Positions 1 through 8,484 of a DNA stretch of 13,377 nt are shown here, one piece after another. The stretch's first letter is position 1, and every line of letters begins with the position of its first letter. A program made the translations under genes and the position numbers. The DNA is from Pilaira anomala (Eukaryota; Mucoromycota; Mucoromycetes; Mucorales; Mucoraceae): NCBI GenBank assembly GCA_025716855.1, contig JAIXMQ010000200.1, positions 1 through 13,377 on the forward strand. The letters are read 5' to 3'. Under the pieces are notes generated by a model. The model worked only from the letters and a program-made list of their open reading frames with translations. It did no database searches and was not told the DNA's origin.

Positions 1-140
1 TTTTGTATCTTTTTTTTTTTTTTTGCAACTATCTTTTTTTTTCATATAAATATATATATTTTTTTAATATTTGTATTCTCACTAACATGTGGTTGAACTT
101 ATTATAAAATTTTGTACATATATTAAGTTAAAACGGTCAA

Positions 141-222
141 GATTAGGGGCTAAAGGATAAGGGCTAAATGATAAAGGCTAAAGGCTAAAGGCTGCCTCGT
201 AAAGGCTAATGGATTAAGGCTT
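141..222. repeat. Degenerate AAGGCTAA-type short tandem repeat
   Basis: The core GGCTAA (or GGATAA, GGCTTA) recurs about nine times at 7-10 bp spacing, interrupted once by a GCCTCGT segment. The copies are imperfect, so this is an old or slippage-grown microsatellite. The surrounding 1-395 is otherwise AT-rich sequence with no gene that I can support. The repeat is not a clean TTAGGG telomere array. Confidence 0.6.
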
Positions 223-395
223 ACATGGTAATTGAACTGATTCATTTTTTATTGTAATTTAAAATAGTAATATAATAAATGTATATATATATATAAAAGT
301 GGTATTTAGCACTTCTTCATTTTTTCAAGTTATATGTTATTTAAACATTAGATGATGGTATATACATTCCTTTAACCATGGCTTTTATATTCGTT

Positions 396-2047
396 TTATT
401 TCTCCTTTTCTTTTCCTTTTCCTTTATTGTTTTTACCGTTGGAATTATCAAATCTAAGAATAAATTGATCCATTCTTTTTTGATTACTCTTGTTTGGTTT
501 AGTTTTTTTGGAGCTCCCATGTCTTTTACTACCACCAACAAATATATCTTTGGTATTCTTGTTTATAACCTATATATATATATTTTTTTAAAAAAAGGAT
601 AAAATATCAATTATATAAAACTTGTGTAATAAATATATAACTTACCAGTTCCACGGGCTCATTTCTTTCCTCATCACTGATATCAAGATCCATAAAGCTA
701 GCATTTCTTTTTAAAGAAAAGGGCGAGTTTGATCCGCCTGGTACACCATCATTCAATTGTGCAGAGGAGGATGGTGGGAATTCCTCTCTAATGAAAGTAA
801 CAGAAGGTGATCTAGAAGGTGGTGGATTAAAATCATTTAAATCGGTGTCATAAACGAGTCTGTAGTACGACAGGTATCAATCATTGGTTCCATTACTGGT
901 GATAAGGATCCAAATTTTCAAAAAAAGTTGAATTGTTTTCATTATTTTGATGAAGTTCGTTAGAAAACATTGGGTTTGTATTATTGTCTTCATCAGGAAA
1001 TAAATTATCCATGTTATCATCTTCATCTTCATCTTGAGTAATAATACGATGACGACGAATATTAATATTAACATCAGGATCAAGATCATCGTAAGGATTG
1101 ACATTAGCTGTTTGTTCTCTAATGCTATTATTACTTAATGCTTCATTAGAATATGCTGTTGTTCCTTCAAATTCATCAACATCTCTTGTATTTACTGTGG
1201 CATTAAACAAATCATTTATAAAATCCTCGGGATCTTCATCATTCTGTCGAACTGGTATGCTAGTGGTATCATTATTAATTGTAGTAACAGGGTCACCAAT
1301 TAATTCATCGTCACCAGGCAAATTAATTTCTACCTGTGGATTACCATCATTGTTACCTAAATATTAAATTATACAAAATATTAATATGAAACCTGATGTC
1401 TTTTTTTTTTTGTTTAACAAATCCCACACTCTATCTGTCACTTACCATTTTCATCATTATCATCTCGCATTTCCTCGTTTTCTCGTTCTCTTGCACGTTC
1501 TGGATGAGACACAGGCCCAGTATGATTCATGTCAAGAATAACAACATAATCGAATAAAGCATATCCATTACCAGTAAATTGCTGAGGGGCAGTTTGTGGG
1601 TGTGCTAAATCCTTCAAAGTTTCAGCTATGTATGGATTACATGGAATTACTGATAAATTAAGTGGTTCGATATGAAACTTCTCACTAACAGCAAAACCAT
1701 GGTAGTCAAAATCCAATCTTACTTGTTCCATAGGTCCAGTTACACAAATCATTAAAGGTTGTTGTTGATCTTGCATATCCCCAGAATAAACTGGTCTATA
1801 GTCGTTAAGGGCTTTCAAGACCATTTCTTTTTTTGCAATTACTTTTACAGAATAACGTCTAGCAGCATTATTTAAAAAAATGTTTGAGTTGTATAGTTTT
1901 AATAAAGCAATAATGTATTTTATTTTGGACCCACCCTTGATACATTTCATAAAGCATGAAGTAACAATATTCTTCTGTACCTCTTGTTTCAAATTCAATA
2001 GTGTGAGGGAAACATAATCCAATGAAAGTTGAACAGATTGATCTCAT
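396..2047 (-). CDS. Five-exon gene of unknown function with acidic middle and PIP-box-like C-terminus
   Basis: I do not recognise this gene by name. Five minus-strand exons join in one frame: 2047-1935, 1858-1446, 1356-897, 859-646 and 548-396 (1,353 nt, about 450 codons, stop TAA). Introns are 76 nt (GTGGGT donor), 89 nt (GTAAGT), 37 nt (GTAATG donor, CTACAG acceptor) and 97 nt (GTAAGT, AAAG acceptor). The start ATG follows an A-rich context; an extra 5' exon cannot be excluded. Residues 1-145 look globular, with alternating hydrophobic positions. About 155-345 is rich in Asp, Glu and Asn and probably disordered. About 346-400 is Pro/Ser-rich. Residues 401-450 are Lys-rich and contain QKRMDQFI at 423-430, close to a PCNA-interacting peptide. 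Codon frame is maintained across all junctions with no internal stop, which supports a real gene. The 37-nt intron and the last acceptor are the weakest parts of the model: an acceptor at 571 would run into a stop, so 549 was chosen. Function is unassigned. Confidence 0.7.
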
Positions 2048-3472
2048 TTTTTTTTTGTAATTGGTGCAATAAGAAAGAAACGAAATAAAAAAAGGAAACT
2101 TGGTATCAGAAAACGACATGCATTTTTTTTTCATGTTTGTTACACGGTACCTGATTATTACGCGGTTCCCACGATTAGTAACATATGTTTTGATTACAAG
2201 CAAAAGAAATATATGAAAGCTCAAATTAAATATATCATGCATGTAATATATATGGATGATAAACAATTATAATAGGTGGAATATAGGAAATAAAAAAAAA
2301 GAGGAAAAAGAGGAAAAACTAATCTGTTTCTTCTTTTTTAGTTACCCTAGTTAATTTTACATTTGATTACACAATAGATTTATTAGACTCATTTCCAATC
2401 CCATTTCTCGGATCTTTTATTTTTATTGAACTAAAGCAAATACACATGTCAAAAAGAAATAGTAGTGTTGTATTAAAACCGATTTTAGAATCTATTGACA
2501 CGATAGTTTTAACACGTCTGAAAAAAAACATGTATTTTCTTTTGGGTTCCACAGTATTGTGAGCGGTACTGCAACACAACCCTAAGCCAAAAATATTTTA
2601 AAACATAAACAAAGACTTTCACATGTATTAAGTGATCGCATCAATCGTGTTATCACAACTGAAAACTATAGCATTTTTTATTGTTTTAAAGGAATTCTTC
2701 TTTAATATTGTTCAATTCAGTTTATTCGAATCTTTTTTTTTTGTACTTGGTGCTATTGCTGATTTATAGAGTCAAGATATTTATCAGGTAATAATAACAA
2801 ATAAGACTAAAACTTTATTTGTAGCTATTTTATTTTTGTATTACAGCACCCAATCTTCAACACATTATATTCATTAAGATATGTCACATCTATTTATTGT
2901 TAAAAAGTATTACGATTTTATAGGTAAAAGCAAAAAAGAACAATTTTTTTTTACTTAAAAAGTTAGCCTTTTACACTTATGTAATAAAGAGCTATTTTTT
3001 TTTTTTTTTTTTTTTGAGGTGATAACAAAAAATATTAACATTTGAATACGCTCATTCATTAAAGTCACAATGGGTATACATTTCAAGTCTTTTAATCATA
3101 CGAGTAAATGTTCAATGGGGGTTAGTTATGCTCTATTTAATCAAACTATGAGTACCAGAAAACGTTTGATTAAGACATAACCAAACACATAAAGCTTGCT
3201 TATTCGAGATGATATGTATATTCAGCTACGTAATTCACATATATATATTCTTGCCGTAAGTTTTACCAAGAGAACATAGGTACTTATTACAAGTATACAA
3301 GTTTGAGTCCCATAATTCTTGAATTTATTATCGCCTTTAAAAACACGTTGCTGGAAAAAAAAAGAAAAAATTGGGCCCTACCTATAAAGCTTAATGTTAT
3401 ATTATTTTATGAAAAATTCACTCGCTTTGAATCTTCAGCAGGTATAATTTTTATTTACTACCGCTGTCTTGT
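2048..3472. other. Intergenic region without a supported gene
   Basis: This is AT-rich sequence with several T runs (for example 2995-3015) and a purine-rich stretch near 2283-2325. It presumably includes the promoter of the minus-strand gene starting at 2047, but no TATA box stands out. A minus-strand reading frame at 2367-2579 has no splice signals or recognisable motifs and is treated as chance. The only structure of note is the inverted repeat at 3137-3173. Confidence 0.6.
3137..3173. repeat. 10-bp perfect inverted repeat, 17-nt loop
   Basis: TTAATCAAAC at 3137-3146 is mirrored exactly by GTTTGATTAA at 3164-3173. No T tract follows and there is no gene next to it, so no role is assigned. 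Confidence 0.5.
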
Positions 3473-3610
3473 TACAGTGCTTCCACTCTCAAATCGAACA
3501 TTTTTTGAACTTCGTAGTACATTTCTCGAAAATAAAATGGAGTATTCAATCAATTAAATTCGAACATAGTTTGAACTTAATTTGAAACACTTCTCAAACT
3601 TCAATTAGAA

Positions 3611-3835
3611 CAACCGGGCATTTTCACTGCTTAATTATTTTATTTATTTTTTCAACCGGTCCATTTCACTGCTTAAAAAAAAAAAAAAACCAACCGGTCC
3701 ATTTCACTGCTTAAAAAAAAAAAAAAAAAACAACCGGTTCATTTCACTGCTTAGAAAAAAAAAAAAATTCAACCGGTCCATTTCACTGTTTAAAAAAAAA
3801 AAAAAAAACCAACCGGTCCATTTCACTGCTTAGAG
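3611..3835. repeat. Six-unit satellite in left arm (ACCGGT core plus A-tract)
   Basis: Units start at about 3611, 3653, 3691, 3731, 3770 and 3810. Each reads CAACCGGTCCATTTCACTG followed by CTTA and, mostly, a run of A. The first unit is a variant (CAACCGGGCATTTTCACTG) with a non-A-tract spacer. The period is 38-42 bp. Unit number differs from the right arm (four), which shows that the arms expand or contract independently. Confidence 0.9.
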
Positions 3836-3858
3836 AATTTTCTATTTCATTACTAAAA

Positions 3859-4163
3859 ATGATTTCTAAAGAAGAAGCCAGTTGCATTTTTTACTGTAAA
3901 CAATACAATGAGGAAAATGTTAAAGTTTGTCTTCTCAATGTGGAGACATCACCCGATGTTACTCTCTGCTACGTTAACAATCCATATGAACCCATGCTCG
4001 TTTGCAACATCGTGTATTTGGCGCACCAGCTTTGTACAAATTGTACAAAACTAAAGAAGAATTAACTGAAGTTATACCCTGCAAAAATACAAATAATAAG
4101 AAAAATATCATACTTGGTAAATGTGAGGCTAGAAAGCAACTTCAAAAATTCATTGACTTCTAA
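3859..4163 (+). pseudogene. Frameshifted reading frame in the core of the mariner-like element
   Basis: An ATG at 3859 opens a 68-codon frame ending at 4065. From about 4023 a second frame continues to a TAA at 4163. Switching frame near 4020-4024 would give a protein of about 101 residues, Cys-rich in its first half (six Cys among the first 50 residues) and Lys-rich in its second. The frame fills the whole space between the two satellite arms, and its final stop lies directly at the right arm. It is not a transposase and I do not recognise it. It may be a captured host-gene fragment or a decayed element gene. Confidence 0.45.
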
Positions 4164-4300
4164 ATGGACCGGTTGAAATTTTTTTTTTTTTTAAGCAGTA
4201 AAATGGACCGGTTGAATTTTTTTTTTTTAAGCAGTGAAATGGACCGGTTGAAAAAATAAATAAAATAATTAAGCAGTGAAAATGCCCGGTTGGGGTTTCA
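4164..4300. repeat. Four-unit satellite in right arm (reverse complement of left-arm units)
   Basis: Three ATGGACCGGTTG units, separated by T-tracts and AAGCAGTGAAA or a variant, are followed by one ATGCCCGGTTGG variant. The variant occupies the same outermost position as the CCGGGC variant in the left arm, so the two satellites share an ancestor. Confidence 0.88.
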
Positions 4301-4441
4301 TGTGTTCTAATTGAAGTTTGAGAAGTGTTCCAAATTAAGTTCAAACTATGTTCGAATTTAGTTGATTGAATACTCCATTTTATTTTCGAGAATGTACCAC
4401 GAAGTTCAAAAAATGTTCGATTTGAGAGTGGAAGCACTGTA

Positions 4442-5927
4442 TTTTAGAACTTGGTTTTAAAGTAAAGCAATAAAAAATATTTACGATTATATATAAATGT
4501 AATTCTTACATCTTAAATGTATCAATGGTACAGTTTAATTTAGTGGATATATATTTAAAGAAAAAGAGGACTATTGTAGCATAAACATTTCATGTTATAT
4601 GGCTGTTTGAGTATAGTTTATCAATAAGCCTGATCCCTCATTATATCTTGTTAATTTTTATTTATAGCGGGAAGTACTTGTTATTGTTATAGTAGCTAGC
4701 AAACGGACTCTCATTTAACAATAGTTTAAGCCATATGTTATATATAATTTTTGGTATGTGGTTATTTAATTGTTTTAATCCGTTTAAATAAATGCTTAGT
4801 CTTGTCACTAAACATTTACTTCAATATATAAATTCTCTTATGAATTAAATTTGATTCATCCTTAAAATTGGTACATATCAAATAAATATATTATTACTTA
4901 CAGCTTTTGATAAATAAATATCATATATTATATTTCTGTCTAATGTAATTTTACATTAGCCGAATTATATAATGAACCGAATATGTTTCTTATACATGCT
5001 TCCAGTTTGAAAGGGTTATGTTGTAGATTCTTTATATTTTGTCTTCCTCTTTTTTATCTATTTTCTTTTTTTGAAATATAATAATACTTGCAGGAAACAG
5101 ATTTTTTGATTATTGTATATTAGATAATTGGCTATATTTTGTATAAATTATTTTGAATATTATGTGGTAGGTAGAAATATTACACACAAATTTATCTATG
5201 TAATATCCGGGTAGAATTAGATAATCATTTTACCTTTTTATTTACATTTCATAATATATTGTCAAGTTACTTGATATATGGCTAAAAAATAGTATTATCT
5301 TGTGTAACAAAAAATTCTTCAGATTGTATATATATATGTTATATATGATAAAGAAAAGTAAAATGGGGTGAATTAATGTAGAATAAAGCAATCCATATCT
5401 GAATTAAAACTATTAATGGCTGCAAAAGAGAAGTGTAATTAGTAACTGTTTACATTTGAAAATCAATTTAATTTAATAAAGAAAGGAGCGTATGACAATA
5501 GTTAAATTTGATTTTATTCTGGAACATCGTTACGACTTTGTTTTTATAAGTATCTTTTTAACTCAAGAAGATCTGTATATCAGAGATTTTAAAAATAAGT
5601 TAATTTTTTTTTACATGATATTTCAATTTATTAAAAATAAAAAATTAGGATAATAAATAGTAAAGAATAAATAAAAAAACATACAAATGAAAAGTGGTAT
5701 AATGTAAAGTTAAAAGGGTTAAAATGATACATAGCCAAAATGAGAGTCAGGTATTCTGTGTGCAATTGTTAACTGTTATCTGAATCTATAAAAAGTTTAT
5801 TCAAAGAAAAAAAAAGAAAAAGAACAATAATAAACTTTTTTTTATACATTACATCTCTCAGTGGTTATAGGTAGTTTACATGAGATTTTATTTTATTTTA
5901 TCTTAATGAATTACTATATAAGGCAGC
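4442..5927. other. AT-rich intergenic stretch, no gene seen
   Basis: There is no open frame of note on either strand, no spliceable set of exons, and no RNA gene that I can recognise. It contains poly(T/A) runs, TATATA tracts (for example 5327-5350) and the small palindrome at 4940-4959. Confidence 0.6.
4940..4959. repeat. Short palindrome CTAATGTAA-TT-TTACATTAG
   Basis: Two 9-bp arms match perfectly around a 2-nt centre. It lies in non-coding AT-rich DNA. It could be a binding site for a dimeric protein or a chance palindrome. Confidence 0.4.
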
Positions 5928-5929
5928 TA

Positions 5930-6526
5930 CAGTGCATCTATTCTTAAATCGAATTTTTTTTAAAAAACGGACATTCCCAGTTTTTGGGTTTAAACTCAGT
6001 TTTCTTATAAAAAAGTTACTTACTTATGAAGTTCTCTCAGCTTTTGTTAGTTTAAACCAATAAAACACATTTAAAATTTTTGTGTGAGCTCATATAATGT
6101 GAGTAAATATTTTTTTATTGAATCAAAAAAAGTTAATCATGTGATTTTAAGATTTGGAAAACTTCTTCAATCCCAATTTTGTAGATGTCTATATCTGAAA
6201 CCTCTTCCTATAACATTTTAAAAATTGGTGTAACCACATACTGCAATATCATTGGCTGTTACGGCTCTGATATGAATTTCTGTTGCCAAAATAGCCGGAC
6301 ATTTTCGAGTTCGCCCTGCTATTAAGTCGATATTTTATTAACTTATTTTGAAATTTTTTGTTATCAAAATTAAATTTCTGTTTTCATATATCCGTTTAAC
6401 AGGTCTGATTTAAAAGATCTATGTTCATTCTAAATGATTAAATTACTTTTTTTGAAAGAAAATTTATCGTTTTATAAAAAAAAGTAGCTTGGGCTAAAAA
6501 ATTTCGATTTAAGAATATATGCACTG
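5930..6526. mobile_element. Second Tc1/mariner-like non-autonomous element (597 bp)
   Basis: The ends CAGTGCATCTATTCTTAAAT (left) and CAGTGCATATATTCTTAAAT (right, reverse-complemented) match at 29 of the first 32 positions. TA flanks both sides (5928-5929 and 6527-6528). There is no coding capacity. The interior has two partly related CGGACATT segments (about 5967 and 6296). The inverted repeats are short compared with the element at 3475-4439, so this is a conventional MITE. Both elements share AAATCGAA at positions 17-24 from the end, which suggests they used the same or related transposases. Confidence 0.85.
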
Positions 6527-6530
6527 TAAT

Positions 6531-6628
6531 AGATAGAAGAAGGAAATTAGAAAAAGAAGAGAAACATTATAAAGGAAAGAAAAATAAAAAAATGAGAAAA
6601 AAGGGAAAAAGCGAAAAAAAAGGAAGGG
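6531..6628. repeat. Purine-rich tract
   Basis: About 98 nt of the plus strand are almost entirely A and G, starting directly at the right border of the 597-bp element and ending about 105 nt before the stop codon of the minus-strand gene at 6734-7918. On that gene's strand it is a pyrimidine tract in the 3' flank. No further function can be read. Confidence 0.5.
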
Positions 6629-6733
6629 CTTTTATATATTTTTCAAAGTACTAGGTGTAAGCTTTTTCTTGGTTGCACTAATAAAAGATATGGTAGGTAC
6701 TGTTTGTCTTTAAGAAATACACATCGTATTTAT

Positions 6734-7918
6734 TTACCTTTTCTTAGCGGAAGATCCGTTTTTTTTAATTTTTAAAGCAGTAGATGCCTCTCTTTTTTTT
6801 AGAACCGCAATTTCTCTTGTTTTAACAGCAATTTCAATATCTGATAAACTTTCACACTGTTCATCATCATTATCAACCACTTCTGTATCATTTTCATCTA
6901 CTTGTTCCTCTTCTTCTTCATCATCACCTTCTTTTTCTTCGATTACCTCTTCATCTCGGCTTACCGTATCTTTTTCATTCTTTTTTGGATTTTTTAATTC
7001 GGCCTTCCTCTCTGAAATATTCACTGCAGGTGTCAATACAAAATCACCTTTTTCCTATTAAATAATTTAATTACTTCAATCGTATGTTTTTCCAAATAAA
7101 TAAAATTAACTTGCTATAGCTTCGAGTGTACGTCCAGCAGTATTTCTGATGGCGGTACCGAGTAGACTTTTAGCTCCCCAAGAATTACAAAAAGCAAATA
7201 AAGGAAAACTGTTATCATTACCGATTACCGTATCAAAATAATCTTCTAACATAAGTGCCAACAAATTTGCTTCATTTTTTTCTATGATCGACCATTTGTA
7301 CATGACATTAGATTGGGGAATAATTTGTGCCTTAACAAATGTTTTCGTTGTCTGATATGTCATGTCGTATCTATTTTCCAAATCTTCATTATCAGTTTCC
7401 TTACCCAAAGTTTTTGTTAAATATGAGTAGGTTGCGGGCATGCTCTGTCGCTTGATGGTTGGTTTCTTGGTACTACCATCCGTATTAACTAAAAGAACTT
7501 TATCTATAACACGTTTCCCATGAAAGTTTCTGTTTTTCCATAAGCATTCTATAACCTCACCATCATAGATGTTAAAAGAACCCCGCATACTATCAAGGCT
7601 AGTGGAACTATCTTGTGCTTGAGATGGATCTACTACTTTCAAAAATTAATATAAAATTATCATCTAATTAATTGTTAACTTACCAGAAGCAATGCTTCTT
7701 CTCATAAGTCCACGAGACTCCAATGCACAATCAATTGCTTTATTGATAATCTCATTTTGCCTCTTGATGTGTATTTCATTATTGCATCAGCAGGTATGAG
7801 TAGGCGGGGGAGTAGAAGTATGCAAAAAAGATTCGAATAAAAAAGGCCTCTCAGAAAAGAATGATTCTGGAAACAAAGTATCAGAGGATTGTGTAGAGTT
7901 GTTTGATTGAGAAGTCAT
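6734..7918 (-). pseudogene. Three-exon gene of unknown function with premature TGA and a GC-AG intron
   Basis: I do not recognise the product. Exons 7918-7684, 7635-7115 and 7054-6734 join in one frame (1,077 nt, 358 codons plus stop). Intron 1 is 48 nt (GTAAGT to AAAG). Intron 2 is 60 nt and uses a GCAAGT donor with an AATAG acceptor; the nearby GT would bring in a stop. Codon 44 is TGA (7789-7787), with coding-like sequence on both sides in the same frame, so the gene is broken, read through, or starts later (Met near residue 69). Residues 1-43 are Ser/Thr/Pro-rich. About 45-250 looks globular. Residues 286-318 are strongly acidic, 320-347 probably helical, and 347-358 basic (KIKKNGSSAKKR), resembling a nuclear localisation signal. 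A TATAAAAG lies 48 nt upstream of the ATG. A nuclear protein is plausible. Its position head-to-head with a transposase relic leaves open a transposon origin. Confidence 0.6.
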
Positions 7919-7965
7919 AGTGGAAAAGATTTGATATACAGAAAAAAAATAGACAAAATGTAGTT

Positions 7966-7973
7966 CTTTTATA
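7966..7973 (-). promoter_or_regulatory. TATA box (TATAAAAG) of the minus-strand gene
   Basis: TATAAAAG on the minus strand sits 48 nt upstream of the ATG at 7918, a normal distance for a fungal core promoter. It abuts the end of the duplicated block 7973-8166. The second copy of that block reads GGTATTTG at the matching position, so only this copy has the TATA box. Confidence 0.55.
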
Positions 7974-8166
7974 CCTGGAGTTTCACTTCATGACCAATAT
8001 AAAGGCTTCATTATCTTATCAATAGTATCCAACGGAAATAAATATCTATATAGAAAATGTCCTTTGAATTAAAGACTAGGTTTTTTTTTTTTTTTTTTTT
8101 TTACAAGACGGGGACGCATCTCCAAAAGGGAATTTTGTCTGAGTTTCAATAAAATAAATGTCCTAA
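7973..8166. repeat. Direct repeat, copy 1 (upstream region of the minus-strand gene)
   Basis: This is about 195 bp running from ACCTGGAGTTTCACTTCATG through a T-tract and ACAAGACGGGGACGCATCTC to AAATGTCCTA. It matches 8290-8484 with scattered substitutions and small indels; the T-tract is much longer here (about 22 T). It occupies the position directly upstream of the TATA box of the gene starting at 7918. Confidence 0.85.
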
Positions 8167-8289
8167 AGAAAAATAAAAGATTAACATAATACAATGTACT
8201 ACAATATTATCTGAATTTATTATGCCTTACCCATATTTGAAACCTCACTGTTCAGATAATATCCATTTCAGACACTTTCTAAAACAAAT

Positions 8290-8484
8290 ACCTGAAGTTT
8301 TCGCTTCATGACCAGTATAAAGGCTTCATTTTCTTCTCAATAGTTATCAACGAAAATAAATCTCTAAATAGACGATTTCCTTTAAAGTAAAGACTTTAGG
8401 TTTTTTTTTGTGTACAAGACGGGGACGCATCTCGAAAAGGGAATCTTGTCTTTGAGTTTCATCAATAAAAATAAATGTCCTACA
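8290..8484. repeat. Direct repeat, copy 2
   Basis: This is the second copy, offset by 317 bp, starting ACCTGAAGTTTTCGCTTCATG and ending AAATGTCCTA. The best conserved part is ACAAGACGGGGACGCATCTC. Indels of 1, 2 and 3 nt between copies argue against a conserved coding function, so the minus-strand frame across 8347-8577 is treated as a shadow. No TATA box is present at its edge. Confidence 0.85.

Larger units (their letters stand above)
3475..4439. mobile_element. Tc1/mariner-like non-autonomous element with long inverted arms (965 bp)
   Basis: The ends are CAGTGCTTCCACTCTC and its reverse complement, directly flanked by TA on both sides (3473-3474 and 4440-4441). A TA target duplication and CAGTG termini are the classic signature of the Tc1/mariner superfamily. 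The outer arms (left 3475-about 3680, right about 4230-4439) are nearly identical as reverse complements: a few substitutions, one 1-nt indel, and an extra segment of about 12 nt in the right arm near 4290-4302. The inner arms carry tandem ACCGGT-centred units. The core (about 3836-4163) holds a frameshifted open reading frame. No DDE transposase is encoded, so the element would need one supplied in trans. The near identity of the arms suggests relatively recent activity or ongoing arm homogenisation. Confidence 0.9.

Noticed and set aside
341..541. Minus-strand 66-codon frame over the last exon
   Set aside because: It overlaps the chosen frame but is not reached in phase from the preceding exon with the acceptor at 549; kept only as the alternative if splicing differs.
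378..602. Plus-strand reading frame of 74 codons, hydrophobic
   Set aside because: It is antisense to the Lys-rich last exon of the minus-strand gene; poly-Lys codons read backwards give Phe/Leu-rich frames.
1098..1367. Plus-strand 89-codon frame
   Set aside because: It is the shadow of exon 3 of the minus-strand gene, which has consistent splice sites and an acidic coding pattern.
1868..2266. Long minus-strand frame starting at 2266
   Set aside because: Only its end (from the ATG at 2047) fits as exon 1; upstream is AT-rich without splice or start support, and downstream of 1935 it is intron.
2367..2579. Minus-strand 70-codon frame
   Set aside because: There are no splice signals, motif or neighbour linking it to a gene; an upstream exon of the 2047 gene cannot be excluded but is unsupported.
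3303..3557. Plus-strand 84-codon frame
   Set aside because: It crosses the TA-CAGTG boundary of the mobile element and has no coding features.
4150..4437. Minus-strand 95-codon frame
   Set aside because: It lies wholly within the right inverted arm and its satellite; the repeated STGPF residues are translations of the ACCGGT units.
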